Shown in pieces: positions 20,000-30,692 of a stretch of 64,000 bases of DNA. The notes under the pieces were generated by a model. The model saw only the letters and a list, made by a program, of their open reading frames with translations. It searched no databases and was not told the DNA's origin. Every line of letters starts with the position of its first letter. Position 1 is the stretch's first letter. The stretch spans positions 4,712,001-4,776,000 of the forward strand of contig JAYJMM010000028.1 in NCBI GenBank assembly GCA_037349105.1, read 5' to 3'. The position numbers and the translations under genes are program-made. The DNA is from Limnomonas spitsbergensis. Taxonomy: Eukaryota; Chlorophyta; Chlorophyceae; Chlamydomonadales.

Positions 20000-22900
20000 A
20001 TGTCGCGAACACGCTGCTTGGAATTAAAAGGCAGTGGACTGCTATCCAGATGCACTACACTCCGCTTGATGATGATTGGCATTGCTCGATTCACGCACAC
20101 GCACGGCGCCGCAAACGCAGAGTTGGCTCATGACCCGAAACAATTAAACGAACAGCTCCTGACGCAAGGAGGTCCCATCGAAGACATCATTGGCCCCATT
20201 GCTGTCTCTCGCATTCAGGGTGCGCATTCGCATTTTTTGCTCACAATCCCTCTCGTGCAAACTCTTACTAAAGGATATGATTCCGCCCGTCAGGCAAAGG
20301 CCGAGGTCTGGTGGCTAAGCGCGCTCTCAAAATCGGGGACCTCCTCCTCAAAGTCCAGCCTCTGGCCTTCCTCGCCAGCCCACCAACTCCCAGTCTGGAC
20401 TTAGAAGAGCAAAATGAAGACCTGCCAGACCCCCTGCTCCTGGTTCAGCAGCTACTGGACAAGCAATCGAACATTTCCCCGCTTGCATGGCGCGCTGCTT
20501 GGCTCCGCCTGCTCCACAAGGGGTTGCAGGGCGATCTGGCCTCCGGCAGGGCAGATGCCACACAGTTAAAACTATTAATGGCCGCAGGACCAACTGGTGT
20601 ACTACCAGAAGGCCACGCTGGACTTAAGATTCATGAAGAGGATGTTCAGGTACAAAGCTTGCTCTACCCTAGCGTCGACGGGCCTCCTATACCATCGTGC
20701 AGTCAAATGCAATGGTGCATCTTCCTTACTGCCGTCAAGAACAATGTTTCCTCTGCTGTAGTGCCAGCCTTAAAGTGGTAAACCAGACAATGAGGTCTTC
20801 AATGTTATGTTGAGAGCTCTCCGCAGCCCCTTGATAAGCTGCTGGATACCTGCAACTTCGGGCCTAATTGGGCCCCTCACCATGAGCGGCCTGCAGCCAG
20901 TGAGCCATGCACTCAAGCAGCAGTGCTTGATTCAATAGAATCACCTTCCTTACAGCCGGGATGCGGCTGAAGTATGGTTAAACACAAGCACACACACAGT
21001 AGCACTGAACGGCTGAGATGCAAAGTTGATAGCACCTACGGGGCATGCATGGAGACCACAGTCTGATGCCAATCAATGCATCTTCCAAGTCCTCATCGTG
21101 ACACTCTTTATTCTCGCAGGCCGTAGTGTCATACAACGCATTTGGAGACAGGTTTGATGACCCCGTAGCGGCAGCTGCTCGCTCCGAAACCCATCTTTCG
21201 AGCAGCCAGTCCGGAGCTGGCAGGGTTGGGTTAGCGGCGGTTCCAGCCATGGCAGGCCACGTTGGTGTGTGGCCGCAGTTCTCCTTACTCAACCACTCGT
21301 GCTTGCCCAACGCAGTGCACTACACTATCGGAAAGTGCGTACAGAATTTTCCTAGGATAAGGGTTAAGGGTTGAACCGACCCCATGTTAACAAAAACAGG
21401 TTTCGTCCCTCAGTGTCAAACCCCGATCGTGGTGCATGTCTGCCCATCAAGTCATTGTAGGGAACCTGGATCTAAATGATGACAACAATGGGGTCTGCTT
21501 CCTCCATGTATCACCCGCTCACAGTTGGATCTCGGGCAGATCCCCTTTCTTTCTGTACCCACCCGTCTCAATTGACGTTCCGTGACCTGAAATGCAACCC
21601 CCTGATGTGCAACACCCTGATGTGCAACACTCTGATGTGCAACACCCTGATGTGCAACACCTGATGTGCAACACTCTGATGTGCAACATGCTGATGTGCA
21701 AGATCCTGATGTGCAACACCCTGATGTGCAACACTCTGATGGGCAACACCCTGATGTGCAACACCCTGATGTGCAACATCCTGATTTGCAACACCCTGAT
21801 GTGCAACATCCTGATGTGCAGCACCCTGATTGTGAGGGCGACACAAGCGCTCCAGCCTGGAGAGGAGATATGTGTCAGCTACTTGGGCACGGAGGACCAT
21901 GCGCCTACAGGAATGAGGAGGAAGGTGTGTGCGGGTTAAAGTTGAGGAAACACCCTAAACCTTGGGGGACCTCAGGCCTGCAATGTTGAAGGGGAGGCTG
22001 CGTGCGCCTGGACTGCCGGCAGCCATCAAAGTCCAGCAAAGGCTGGAAGAAAGTACAATGGCTACGCTTCACAGGGTTTGTGTGGTTGAATAAAACGGTG
22101 GGTCGTTGGCATGGGCTGCGTCCGCACTGTCACCAAGAAACATTAGGAGGTCTCTAGGACTTTTAGTCTCGGATACATCAGCGTTACAATACTACCCTAA
22201 GCTGATGAAGGGCCCGGCAGTGCGAACAGGTAGAGAAGCTGGAAGAGGTGTCACGTTTCAGACACAAATGCATGAACATGTGCCGGAGGAGCCTGCCTGA
22301 GATTGAGCCTGACTGAGCCTAATTGAGCCTGACTGAGCTTGACTGAGCCTGGCTAAGCTTGACTGAGCCTGATTGAGCCTGACTGGGCCTGGCTGTGCCT
22401 GAGATTGAGCCTGATTGAGCCTGACTGAGCCTGGCTGTGCGTGAGATTGAGCCTGATTGAGCCTGACTGAGCATGCTTGTTCAGGTTCTGGAGGAGCGGT
22501 ATGGGTTCATCTGCAGTTGCCCAAGGTGCCTCCTCGAGGATGGGATCAACCCTGAACTCACCAAGCTGCTGCACGACCTTTACTGGTAAATAAAATGTTG
22601 AGGTCTCATCACACCACCCTTTTTGGCAGGCCACTGGTCAGCAACCACTGATGACCCATTTCAGACCGGCCCAGTGCTGGTATATGTGGCCTCCCCGCGG
22701 CTGAGGGCCGTGAATTGTCACTGAAATTGAAACTATGATTGAACTGATGAGCCCAATTGTAGCTGAAGCACCCTGAAGTTAGCAGGCTGTGCTCAACCAG
22801 ATTCTCCCTTGGGCCCAAGCGCTGTGCCTTAACCCTGAACTCCTGCCTAAACTATGCAGTGTAAAAGCGGAATGTCCATATGGCCCCTTGGTGTCTTCTT

Positions 22901-25900
22901 CATGTGTATTGTGTCCAGGCTGAGCTTAAATGCTTTTCCTGACCTGGCAACCGTTTCCCCTGATCCCCTTAACCCTGCACGGAAGCTGTGAACTCTCTGT
23001 CTGAACCCTTCCACCCTCAACAATGCATCCTAGACCCTGTGTTTGGGGTGCTCCCCTCAACTTTGTGCCAGAACTCTTACCGCCTGACCCCTTCCCCTGC
23101 TACAATGCTCAGGGATGTCAAGCACAACCTCATGCCTCTGTTTGTGGCATCCATGGAGGATGAGGATCGCTTGGATGAGGTCAGAGGGCGTGGGAAGAAT
23201 TATCTCCCCACTTGGTTTATTCTAAGGTGTTTTTCTTGAAAATGAGTTGTTTGCTCACCAGTGGCAGGGGGGGTCCGTGAGGTGCGCTGCAGGGGACAGG
23301 AACTGTGTTCCTGTTGTGTGCACCAGACCACCTTAGGGTGCCTACCAGGTGGTCACCATTGGGCCAATGGGGATGAACCTGGACCGGCCAACGCCTAGTG
23401 GTCCGAGCCGCAGTGATTGCTGCACAAGCCCTCCTCGGCATTGGGACGTGATGAAGCTGAATTGTAGCTGAAGCGTTTTGAATAAACATGTTTTGGGGGT
23501 TATGGTCTTTGGGGCCTGTTGCTGTCCCGGTCGCCACTTCATCACGCTACTGCTGCCACTTGTTTGGATTTATATCGCACAGGTGAACATTTCTACTACA
23601 CAGATCACTATTTCTACACGGGTGTGCTCACCTCACCACGCTCTATTCTACTTACGATTATTTCTTCATATCTCCATTATCATCACTCCTGACGACTTGT
23701 TTTATGTGGTGTGCGCATCTCACCATCATGACTTCACCTCACCAGTCTGCTTCATATGGTATAGGACGAAACCTCAGCTCGTGCCGCATGGATTCCGTAA
23801 ACATCTTGCCGTAAAGGGGGTAGCTCTCCTCCTCCATAAGTCGTTTGCCTCTAATGTAATTGAAGAAATAACGTGTTGCAAGTTTCATACGTCTTTCTAG
23901 ATCAGTCCTAAGTCTGAAATGTAATGAGAAAAGCAATGTATCATGCGTCTCGTACTTCATGAGATGCATGCCTTCAACTTCAAAGGACAATGAGAGTGCC
24001 TTGGGACTCATATTGCTTAGATGATCCTGTTTTTTTGAGCTGGCAATCAAAGTGCAGAGAAAAACTTGACGGGTAGTGCTTGATCCCCCACAAATGATAA
24101 TGGCTGAACTACCGGTATTTGACTTACAATATTTCGTTGTATTCATCACTCTTCTTGTCCTGAAATAAAATCCTTAAAACGCTTTTTTAGTAAATTACAA
24201 ACTGGTGACCTACCGTAGGTTTGCTTTGCCTTCCCTTATAATAAACGTTGTTTGGGGTTGAGGGATCCATGAAATTACTAATCATCGATTGTCGACGCCA
24301 GTTTCCAGTCAGAAATTGAGAGTTCTGGTCGAAAGTTGACTCTGAGGGCAGCATTAGAAGAAATCGTTTTTTCATACCCGAGGGCAGGCACATTATATCT
24401 GCGGTATCTCTTCCTCACAGCTAACACTTTGTTCTTCTGCACCTCACAGTTTCATTCCCCCCTTAAACATTAGGTGGGGAAGCATATGAAAATTTGGTAC
24501 GAGAAGTTGTACCAGCATTTGGAGGAGTTCATATCGTCCGGCGTGGCCAGGAGCTTTGCCCCGCACCGCATCAACCTCAAGGCGGATGGTGTCGATATGC
24601 TGGGGTTGCCGGATGTGGGTGGACCGACACACGCCGTGCTCTGCCTTCAAGCCTCAGTCTACGAGTTCTTTCAGCTGGCATTGCTGTGCGTGATGTGATT
24701 ATAAAAGTGTTGAGATGCCCGCAATCAAGCCTTTTGCAATTTTATGCCTAGCCTTGAAATGTGGCCTCCCAACTCCTGGCCTGGCGTCCAATTGTGAAGG
24801 CTTTGCCCTGAGGCTTCTTGTGAGATTTATTTATGGAGGGTACAGGGCAGAGACTGGGCTGCGGTCCTAAGCTGGGCTAGGGGGCTGTCACAGGCAGATG
24901 GGCAGGATCCGTTTGAAGATGTAATTTGGATGTGCCAAGGTGAGCGGTCCTCGTCATAACGTTCAAATGCCATCATATGAAATTGCATGTGGTTGAGCTT
25001 GTTTAGAATCGTAGCTGTTTTATTTTTACTCAGGGCTTCTCCGACCTGTCTACAACTCCACACACTTCTTCCACGCTTAATTCATCATTTGAATTTGTTG
25101 TCCTCAATCCACAAGCTTCCTCCACCACCACCGAGTTGAATTTATGCTCAATGGTCAATGGGATGGATCCTCTTTGAATTTATATGCCTGGTCACTTAAT
25201 ACACCTCCGCCACCTGTCAACGAGTGGGACATGCTTGGTCTTCGAATTCATCTGCCTGATTCGACACACTTGTTACACATGTTGATGAGGTGGATCCGCC
25301 TGGAATTTGAATTTCCTGCTATGACTGCATTCAGGTACAATGAGGCAGCAGACGAGGCAGCAGACGCAGACCTCACAGCTTCCCTGCAGAATTGTATCCA
25401 GGTGGGGTACTTGACCTGCAGGGGGAGGGGTACGTTATCGGGGTCCCAGTCCGCTCGCCGTATTACAAACGTTCTACCTTATCCTCTGCTCACTGTCAAG
25501 TTCAGTGATGTTATCATGGTCGTGTTTAACACTTGCAAAGTACAGATGAGGTCCCGATATGGATTAAGTCTGGTGTTGAGGAAAATATGTACTTTGCAAG
25601 CCCAGCTGTTAAACAGTGGAAGTGTGGAAATATGGAAGTGTGGAAGTATGTGCATCATGTCTGGTATTGACTTGATGCCCGACGAGTTTTTTTTATGAAC
25701 TAGATTCATTAAATCCGGTAGGGTTTGTAACCTGGTTTGCTCTCCATGCTCCTTCTGTTATCTATTTTCTCAAATGTGTGTGGGGGGGTATTTGAGCTCG
25801 GTTGGATGTTGCTTCTCATCTAATAAGTGTTTGAGCAGTTCCGTTTCCTTGTGTGCTTCATGTAAACACCATCAATATTCACGTTAATCTTCACACAATC

Positions 25901-27720
25901 ACACTACCAGGGAACGCCTGAGAGCAGACATCTTAATGCGCCACTCCTCCCCCCTCATCATTCATTGTATCTGAGCTGTTTTAATCACACTTCAGCTACA
26001 ATTCAGCTACCTTCCGGTCTGCATTCCCAAGTACGGTATTGCACACCTTGGTGGCAGTTCGGTCCCAATAGCCTTGCGCGAGCTGCTTGGCAGTCCCACA
26101 CAGGTTGTCTGCCAGCGATAGTATTCACTCTTTCACCATCTTTCAGTGTATAAATGCAGGTTACACATTTGTTTCATATTCTTGTTCAGATCTTGGATGC
26201 TATGAGCTGCGACAATGACTTGTTCACACCCACCTCAAAAAGATAATCACACTAGCACAAATTCCAAAGTGCCCCCTCAGGCCCAGCCGCTTGGTGACTT
26301 TCTTTTCCCGATCCGACGCCATGGAATGTGGCAGTGAGCTCCACAACTTCAAGAAATAGACATGAGCCCACATTGATTGTCCGATGTGCCCCTTACATAA
26401 TTTTCTTGTCCTGCTCAGATCATGGACGCAGTAAACCGAGGGAGTGAGCTCCACACCTTCCTCAGCGCACGTGTGTTGTTCAAGGAGCTTCAGTCCGCCA
26501 GACAGTTAACCCCAGAACAAACAACCGGTGAGTGAGACACAAACAAAGAAGGACAAGTAATCAGAGGTGCTTCTGTCCAGTAAGAAATACGGCAGAGCGT
26601 CGCTTATAAAGATAATGACTGATACAAAGCTTGGTAGCTGGGCCTGCCGCTGTATTTACCAAGCACATCACCATTCTAGGGGATCCCAACTCTAGGCGTG
26701 TCCCACCGGTCCATTATCAGTCAGTCCCTGCACCATGCCAGCTGTCACAGCGCGCTTCAAGTCAGGACGCGACCTCATGCTGTTACCATGCAGAATTGTA
26801 CTGCCACTGTAATTGTTGATTCGATAGCTTGGGGGATTTCTTTGTATTTCATTAAAACATGTCAAGCGCTACTTTGTCAAGTGCTCCATTCGGCACAGCC
26901 ACACTGACTTTGAGAGGCAGCGAGCCTGGTCTGCAGAGCAGGGTCAAACAAATGAGGCCTTTGTTGTTGCAGTGAGAGAGGCTAATATGAGAGGTTGGAA
27001 ATACGGCTCTTGGATTTGATAGGTATTGCCAGGCTGTTGCTAGCTGTATCTGACACTATACCCGACCAGGACAGCCTCATCATGATAATGTTATCTTTCT
27101 TACACCGTTCACACACTAATGGAGTATGTCACAGTAAGAGTCCGACTTCCAATTACGGTGTAAGATACCAAAACCGCCCAAGATTTACCCAGGCACTAAG
27201 AAGCCAGTGAATATGAAGATGAATAAGGAAACTAAGCGCACACCAAGGGGTGTGCAGGGTAGCATTGCAGAGGCCTCGGCCTATGCCGCACTGTTTCCTT
27301 AACCCTCATGCCCCGCAAAATGGAGAGTTGTTTTATTTCGAGGCAAGGAAACCACGCGGCTGTGGGCGCTCGAGACTCCTCAACATTGTTTATACTGCTA
27401 CTGACTACTGATAAATTCCTTTCGTTTCATCCCAATGACACATTAGTATATCACGAATATGACATTTGTGACCTACCTATCCAAAGTTTAACTCTACTTG
27501 TTGAATTTAAACACCTGATAACCATTCGTTGATGCATGGGGCAGGTAAGGGAGACGAGGCGGAGGATGGCGGCCCAAGGCATGTGGCGAGCCGGGAGGAT
27601 GTCGTGCACGCAACTCGCATCTTCAATCTGGCTCATCTGGCGCGGTACGGCGAGCTGCCCACCGAAAGGATGATCATGCTTAGCAGGCTCAGCTATGAGA
27701 TAGGCAAGCGCTACATGTGA
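20000..27720 (+). CDS. SET-domain protein methyltransferase, ten exons, 541 aa
   Basis: Reconstructed exons: 20000-20219, 20294-20649, 21120-21334, 21822-21924, 22485-22585, 23113-23179, 24474-24685, 25335-25401, 26419-26527, 27545-27720. All nine GT-AG junctions agree in phase and give one frame to TGA at 27718. The start is the first ATG after an in-frame TGA at 19976. SET landmarks: GKGRGLVAKRALKIGDLLL from residue 74; SYNAFGD near 196; NHSCLPN 250-256 (cofactor/active-site motif); GEEICVSYLG 277-286 with the conserved Tyr284; YGFICSCPRC 304-313 whose CxCxxC should bind zinc with Cys253. The C-terminal part looks helical, TPR-like (GSELHTFLSARVLFKEL). No MYND finger is present between the SET halves. 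It resembles SMYD-like and plant SET/TPR proteins that methylate lysines with S-adenosylmethionine; substrate unknown. The first 40 residues are Arg/Ser/Thr-rich and might be a targeting peptide. Confidence 0.85.
21598..21836 (+). repeat. 15-bp minisatellite ending inside the SET exon
   Basis: About 15 units of AACACCCTGATGTGC (with one-base variants and one 14-bp unit) fill the end of intron 3. The last units cross the 3' splice site: the acceptor itself reads GATGTGCAG followed by CACCCTGATTGTG of the exon. Frames are open through the array on both strands but are not separate genes. Confidence 0.9.
22297..22480 (+). repeat. GCCTGACTGA minisatellite in SET intron 4
   Basis: Repeats of GAGCCTGACT, GAGCCTGATT and GGCTGTGCCTGAGATT end about 10 bases before the acceptor CTTGTTCAG of exon 5, so the array fills the region where the branch point and pyrimidine tract are expected. 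Confidence 0.85.
23739..24393 (-). CDS. nested three-exon gene inside SET intron 6, 170 aa, unknown function
   Basis: Minus-strand exons 24393-24214, 24159-24128 and 24039-23739. Donors are GTAGGT and GTAAGT; acceptors are TTTATTTCAG and TTGATTGCCAG; introns are 54 and 88 bp. Phases agree, and the sum is 513 nt (170 codons and a TAG stop). The product is basic and aromatic: exon 1 has LTGNWRRQSMISNFMDPSTP, exon 2 KKSDEYNEI, and exon 3 LSLSFEVEGMHLMKYETHDT, RLRTDLERRMKLATRYFFNY and a C-terminal RFRPIPYEADW. No signal peptide, membrane segment or known domain was recognised. The start is the first ATG of the open frame; a longer 5' end is possible. Lying antisense within an intron, it may interfere with or be co-regulated with its host gene. 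A decayed mobile-element gene is the main alternative. Confidence 0.6.
24846..24939 (+). CDS. possible cassette exon of the SET gene
   Basis: Between GGGTACAG and a strong donor GTGAGC, 94 bp encode GRDWAAVLSWARGLSQADGQ, then DPFEDVIWMCQ, clearly protein-like. It does not fit the main splice path in phase. It does fit if exon 7 uses the alternative donor at 24690 and exon 8 the alternative acceptor before 25352, which would give a 547- to 575-residue isoform range. The constitutive product without it matches the family's helical spacing better. Confidence 0.4.
25524..25614. repeat. 91-bp inverted repeat in SET intron 8
   Basis: The left arm GTTTAACA (25524-25531) plus CTTGCAAAGTACA (25532-25544) pairs with TGTACTTTGCAAG (25588-25600) and TGTTAAAC (25607-25614), leaving a 6-base bulge and a 43-base loop: 21 paired bases. 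It could be a tiny MITE or a pre-miRNA-like foldback. Confidence 0.8.
26190..26418 (+). repeat. two decayed copies of the SET exon 9 start
   Basis: Exon 9 begins ATCATGGACGCA after CTGCTCAG (26419). A first copy at 26190 begins ATCTTGGATGCT after CTTGTTCAG and reads ILDAMSCDNDLFT against IMDAVNRGSELHT. A second at 26311 reads SDAMECGSELHNFKK and then stops; its acceptor is lost. Spacing is 121 and 108 bp and the intervening sequences are also related, so this is an old triplication of an intron-exon junction. Confidence 0.7.
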
Positions 27721-27783
27721 CCATAGGCCCGACTTGAATGAGCTCAGCAGGGGGTTGAGATTTACGTAGGGTATCACGTGAGG

Positions 27784-27788
27784 TGTAA
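27784..27788 (+). terminator. UGUAA poly(A) signal of the SET gene
   Basis: TGTAA lies 64 bp after the stop codon. UGUAA is the usual poly(A) signal in chlorophyte algae. It is a short motif, so the call rests on its position. Confidence 0.5.
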
Positions 27789-27869
27789 CGTTCCGTAAAG
27801 CGGCTTAGGGTCCGCGCTGTAAAAGTGGAAGGGGAAAAATCGTCGCGCAGCCAGCAGTTGAAAAACAGT

Positions 27870-28000
27870 AATTATGTGTAGTTAATTTAACGCTGCGCAG
27901 AGTTACAACAGACACCTGACTGCCACTGCGCGCAGCCATTACGACGAAAACCTGAGTTTAATAGCGGCGTTTTGAATTATTATTAGCGCACAGCCCTGTG
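27870..28000 (+). repeat. dispersed repeat family E, copy 1
   Basis: AGTTAATTTAACGCTGCGCAG, then GACACCTGACTGCCACTGCG and TTTTGAATTATTATTAGCGC. Parts recur at 29865-29915 and 30528-30592. Confidence 0.6.
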
Positions 28001-28286
28001 AAGTTAACAGTCCATCAAAGCATCACATTTGATGCTTGGGACATATGCCCATAAACCGGCACCGGCACTTGATATACTTGGACTGTAAGCGAAAACCAGT
28101 GACCCTCCTGGGCAAGCAACTAGCACACAACCACAACAGTGGTGTGGGTAGAACTCCATAGTGCGGAGGATAAGCCCCAGCCATAAAACATGACGTGGGT
28201 GCAAAAGAGTTCGGTTGAGCACCGTCTACAAAGTTAGGGGGGAGACGGGAGATTTAGCAAACTTTTGAGATAATTCTCTCTTTTCA

Positions 28287-29152
28287 TCATACACTGAAAG
28301 ATAAAGAATCAAATTTCTTCCAGAAAACAGATGCAGAATCCTCTGCATTTAGGTTGCCCCACACTCCATTTGCATACCGTTTCATGGCCTCATCCTCGTC
28401 CGCTAGGAAATCATGTAAGTTTAAATTGAAAACGATATGAAAACGATAATCTGTATAGAACGGGCAGTAAATCACGTGAAGCTCATCCTCCCGACATTCA
28501 AGTTTGCAACATCCATAAATCCTCTCGCTGCGAGGCACGAAAGGTTTCTCAAAGCGCCCCGTCTCAACATTCAGCCGATGCAACCCCATCCGATACCGGG
28601 CTACAGCAAAAATAATATTAGGCTTGCTCAAATTGTACCAGAAAGTCTCCTTCACATTACGTTTAATTTGGAACCACTTAGAGAACGTAAACAACTTCAA
28701 TCCCAAGCGTTTTGAGTCAGGATAAGCAAGTGGCATGTCCCTGTAAATTTGGAAAGCCATTGATCCCTAGCTGAATTCAGAATGGCATCAATATTCAAAG
28801 AGGTATTGACTGGAGCAGTTGATATATCAATACCCAGAGTCTTCAATGTCGAAGGCAAAAAAACAGCCCAATAAAGTACCAGTCTTCGCCAGATCACAAC
28901 TTTCCTGCATAGCTATTTTCACAAGGTAATCGTCAGGCCTCAGATTAATTATATTCCAGAAACTCAAGGTCTGCTATAAAGACTTAAGATAAGGGGTTCA
29001 CGCTGCAGTTCACTCATGAGAACATATTCAGCCACAGACTTGCGAAGACCCAGACACTGCCTAAGAAAACCCTTGTGAATTACATCCAAATCTCTAGAGA
29101 AACCAGTATCTACCAAGCCGACTCCTTTCGTAAGGAGACCTGGTCCGCACAT
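28287..29152 (-). pseudogene. LINE ORF2 C-terminal fragment, frameshifted
   Basis: Three consecutive minus-strand frames together give the end of a non-LTR retrotransposon polyprotein. From 29152: LDVIHKGFLRQCLGLRKSVA, then SELQREPLIL; after a frame change LSFWNIINLRPDDYLVKIA; after another change SARDQW and a 157-codon frame that reads MAFQIYRDMPL, YRMGLHRLNVETGRFEKPF and CCKLECREDELHVIYCPFY. The 'H..FLR..LGlrks', 'W........K.A' and C..C....H..C zinc-knuckle-like blocks are typical of the region after the reverse transcriptase. At least two frameshifts and an internal stop show it is dead. The catalytic RT core is not present. Confidence 0.75.
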
Positions 29153-29214
29153 GCCGGTAATTAATCAGTTGTGAACGAAGTCTCTTTGGTTATACGGTAT
29201 GGTATAAACTGGTA

Positions 29215-29330
29215 CCGCATGCCAAAGGGTCGGCCACCTGACCTCGGGGCCTTGCTAAAACATCAAGGTTGCGTGGGCGCCCAGATGTAAATTTGGGGAG
29301 AAGGAAACTAAAATGCAACAGGGGAAAGAA
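29215..29330 (+). repeat. dispersed repeat family A copy, diverged
   Basis: ACCTGACCTCGGGGCCTTGC, GCGTGGGCGCCCAGATGT and GGAAACTAAAATGCAACAGG match block one. Confidence 0.6.
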
Positions 29331-29770
29331 GAAAATAAACAGAAAGGAGCACAATCGAGAAGTAAACAACCTTTCCCTCTTAAAATGGAAAGCATTGAGA
29401 ACTTCCCGCCAGATTTTTGCCTTGACAAGTTGACGAGAGGGGAGAAAGCAGGACAGGGACAAGATAGAGAAGACCCCCCCCCAAAATAGGAAAATAAATC
29501 CAATGCCCAACAAGTCACGAAACTGGCTCTCAATGATGTCAAATTGCCAACCATATAATCCACAAAATTTCGACCCTTGTTCATCCCGGTACAATGAGTG
29601 CAATTCTCTGGCGCTCTATAGGACGCCACGAACTTTCACCGGTTGTACTGGCCCATCATCGCCCCCTAAGCTTCTCCTTGGCTGGGGAATTGGATGCAAA
29701 TATGTAGCGCATGCTCGTTATATACTTATCACCCTTAGATCACGTTGCTAACCGTTGCACCGTCAATCCG
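29331..29770. other. non-coding stretch
   Basis: No gene, tandem repeat or element boundary supported. Confidence 0.35.
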
Positions 29771-29772
29771 AA

Positions 29773-30232
29773 TATAGTGTCCGCGCACCCCCCAAAATGT
29801 TCATCTATGTTTTGTCGCGCTGCGAAAAAAATTAATTGAAAATCGGCCGCGTAGCAGCTGAAATTTTGTTTAATTTAACGCCTCGCAGTAGGAATTTAAT
29901 TTAACTTAGCGCGTCAGTTACAATCATTTGAATTTCGTGCAGCGCTTTTGGCCACTACTGTAAAACTCAGGCAAAGCCCTCGATGCTAAGCAAGACAGTA
30001 TCTAAGAACGTGTTTGACTCTGCACTTTAATGAATCATTGTTGGGGTGCGCGGAGTTGATGCGCAATTAAGTAATAATTACCCACTACTTTTTGGGGTAC
30101 GCGGAGTAGTGTTTCCGGCAAGAAACATCAAAACATTCAGCTACACGTGCGCGGAGTAGGGTACTTTTTGCTTGCGCGCCAAATTGGATATATTAGTTCT
30201 CAACAGGGGTGCGCGGACCCTATCCGGTTTTA
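29773..30232. mobile_element. possible TIR element and GCGCGGAGTAG repeats
   Basis: TAGTGTCCGCGCACCCCCCA at about 29774-29793 is inverted relative to TTGGGGTACGCGGAGTAGTG near 30093-30112. Further direct copies of GGGTGCGCGGA lie near 30045, 30150 and 30208. The interior is AT-rich and shares TTTAATTTAACGC with family E. Boundaries and target duplication are not established. Confidence 0.35.
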
Positions 30233-30527
30233 CGGTACACGGTCAGCAAAACTCAGCATAGCCATTCTCCTCCTCCGCCGGTTGGCGGAACCGAACCATC
30301 TAGAGAAGACCACCCTGGCCGGTTCCCGGCCTCAGGAAACGTGTAACTGTTGGGGCCCCAAAACGTCAGCAGTCGTCAGCACCCGTCTCTACCCCAGGAT
30401 CAAGCTTCGCTATAGGAACTGGCATGAGGATCACTAAACAGATGTCGATCAACAGCCACGCGCTCTTTTTGATATTTGCTGTTTTTAATTCATAGCGCCA
30501 TAGCGGGCACCCCAAAAATATTTGTCT

Positions 30528-30592
30528 GGGCACCTGACTGACACTCCGCACGACGACGATTTTGAATTATTATAAGCCCGCAGCCATGTCCG
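30528..30592 (+). repeat. dispersed repeat family E, partial copy
   Basis: GGCACCTGACTGACACTCCG and GATTTTGAATTATTATAAGC align with 27910-28000, with a small deletion. Confidence 0.55.
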
Positions 30593-30692
30593 CACAGGCC
30601 AATCATTAATCAATTTTTGAGCGAAGACTATGTCGATTTGCGGTCATGGGTGAACATGTCACCCGTGCTGAATGATCACTGATCCGCAGCTT

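Noticed and set aside
21452..21989. Several open frames rich in CNTLM, VQHPD or CCTSG repeats
   Set aside because: They translate the intronic 15-bp minisatellite. Only 21822-21924 is real coding sequence, as SET exon 4.
24444..24650. A minus-strand frame as the 5' end of the nested gene
   Set aside because: It is antisense to SET exon 7 and has no splice link to 24393.
24827..25063. A minus-strand frame of 78 codons in SET intron 7
   Set aside because: It is the antisense shadow of the plus-strand cassette exon candidate at 24846-24939.
25144..25698. A 184-codon plus-strand frame as a separate gene
   Set aside because: Only 25335-25401 fits the SET gene in phase; the rest includes a foldback and simple GGAAGTGTGG repeats and is intron.
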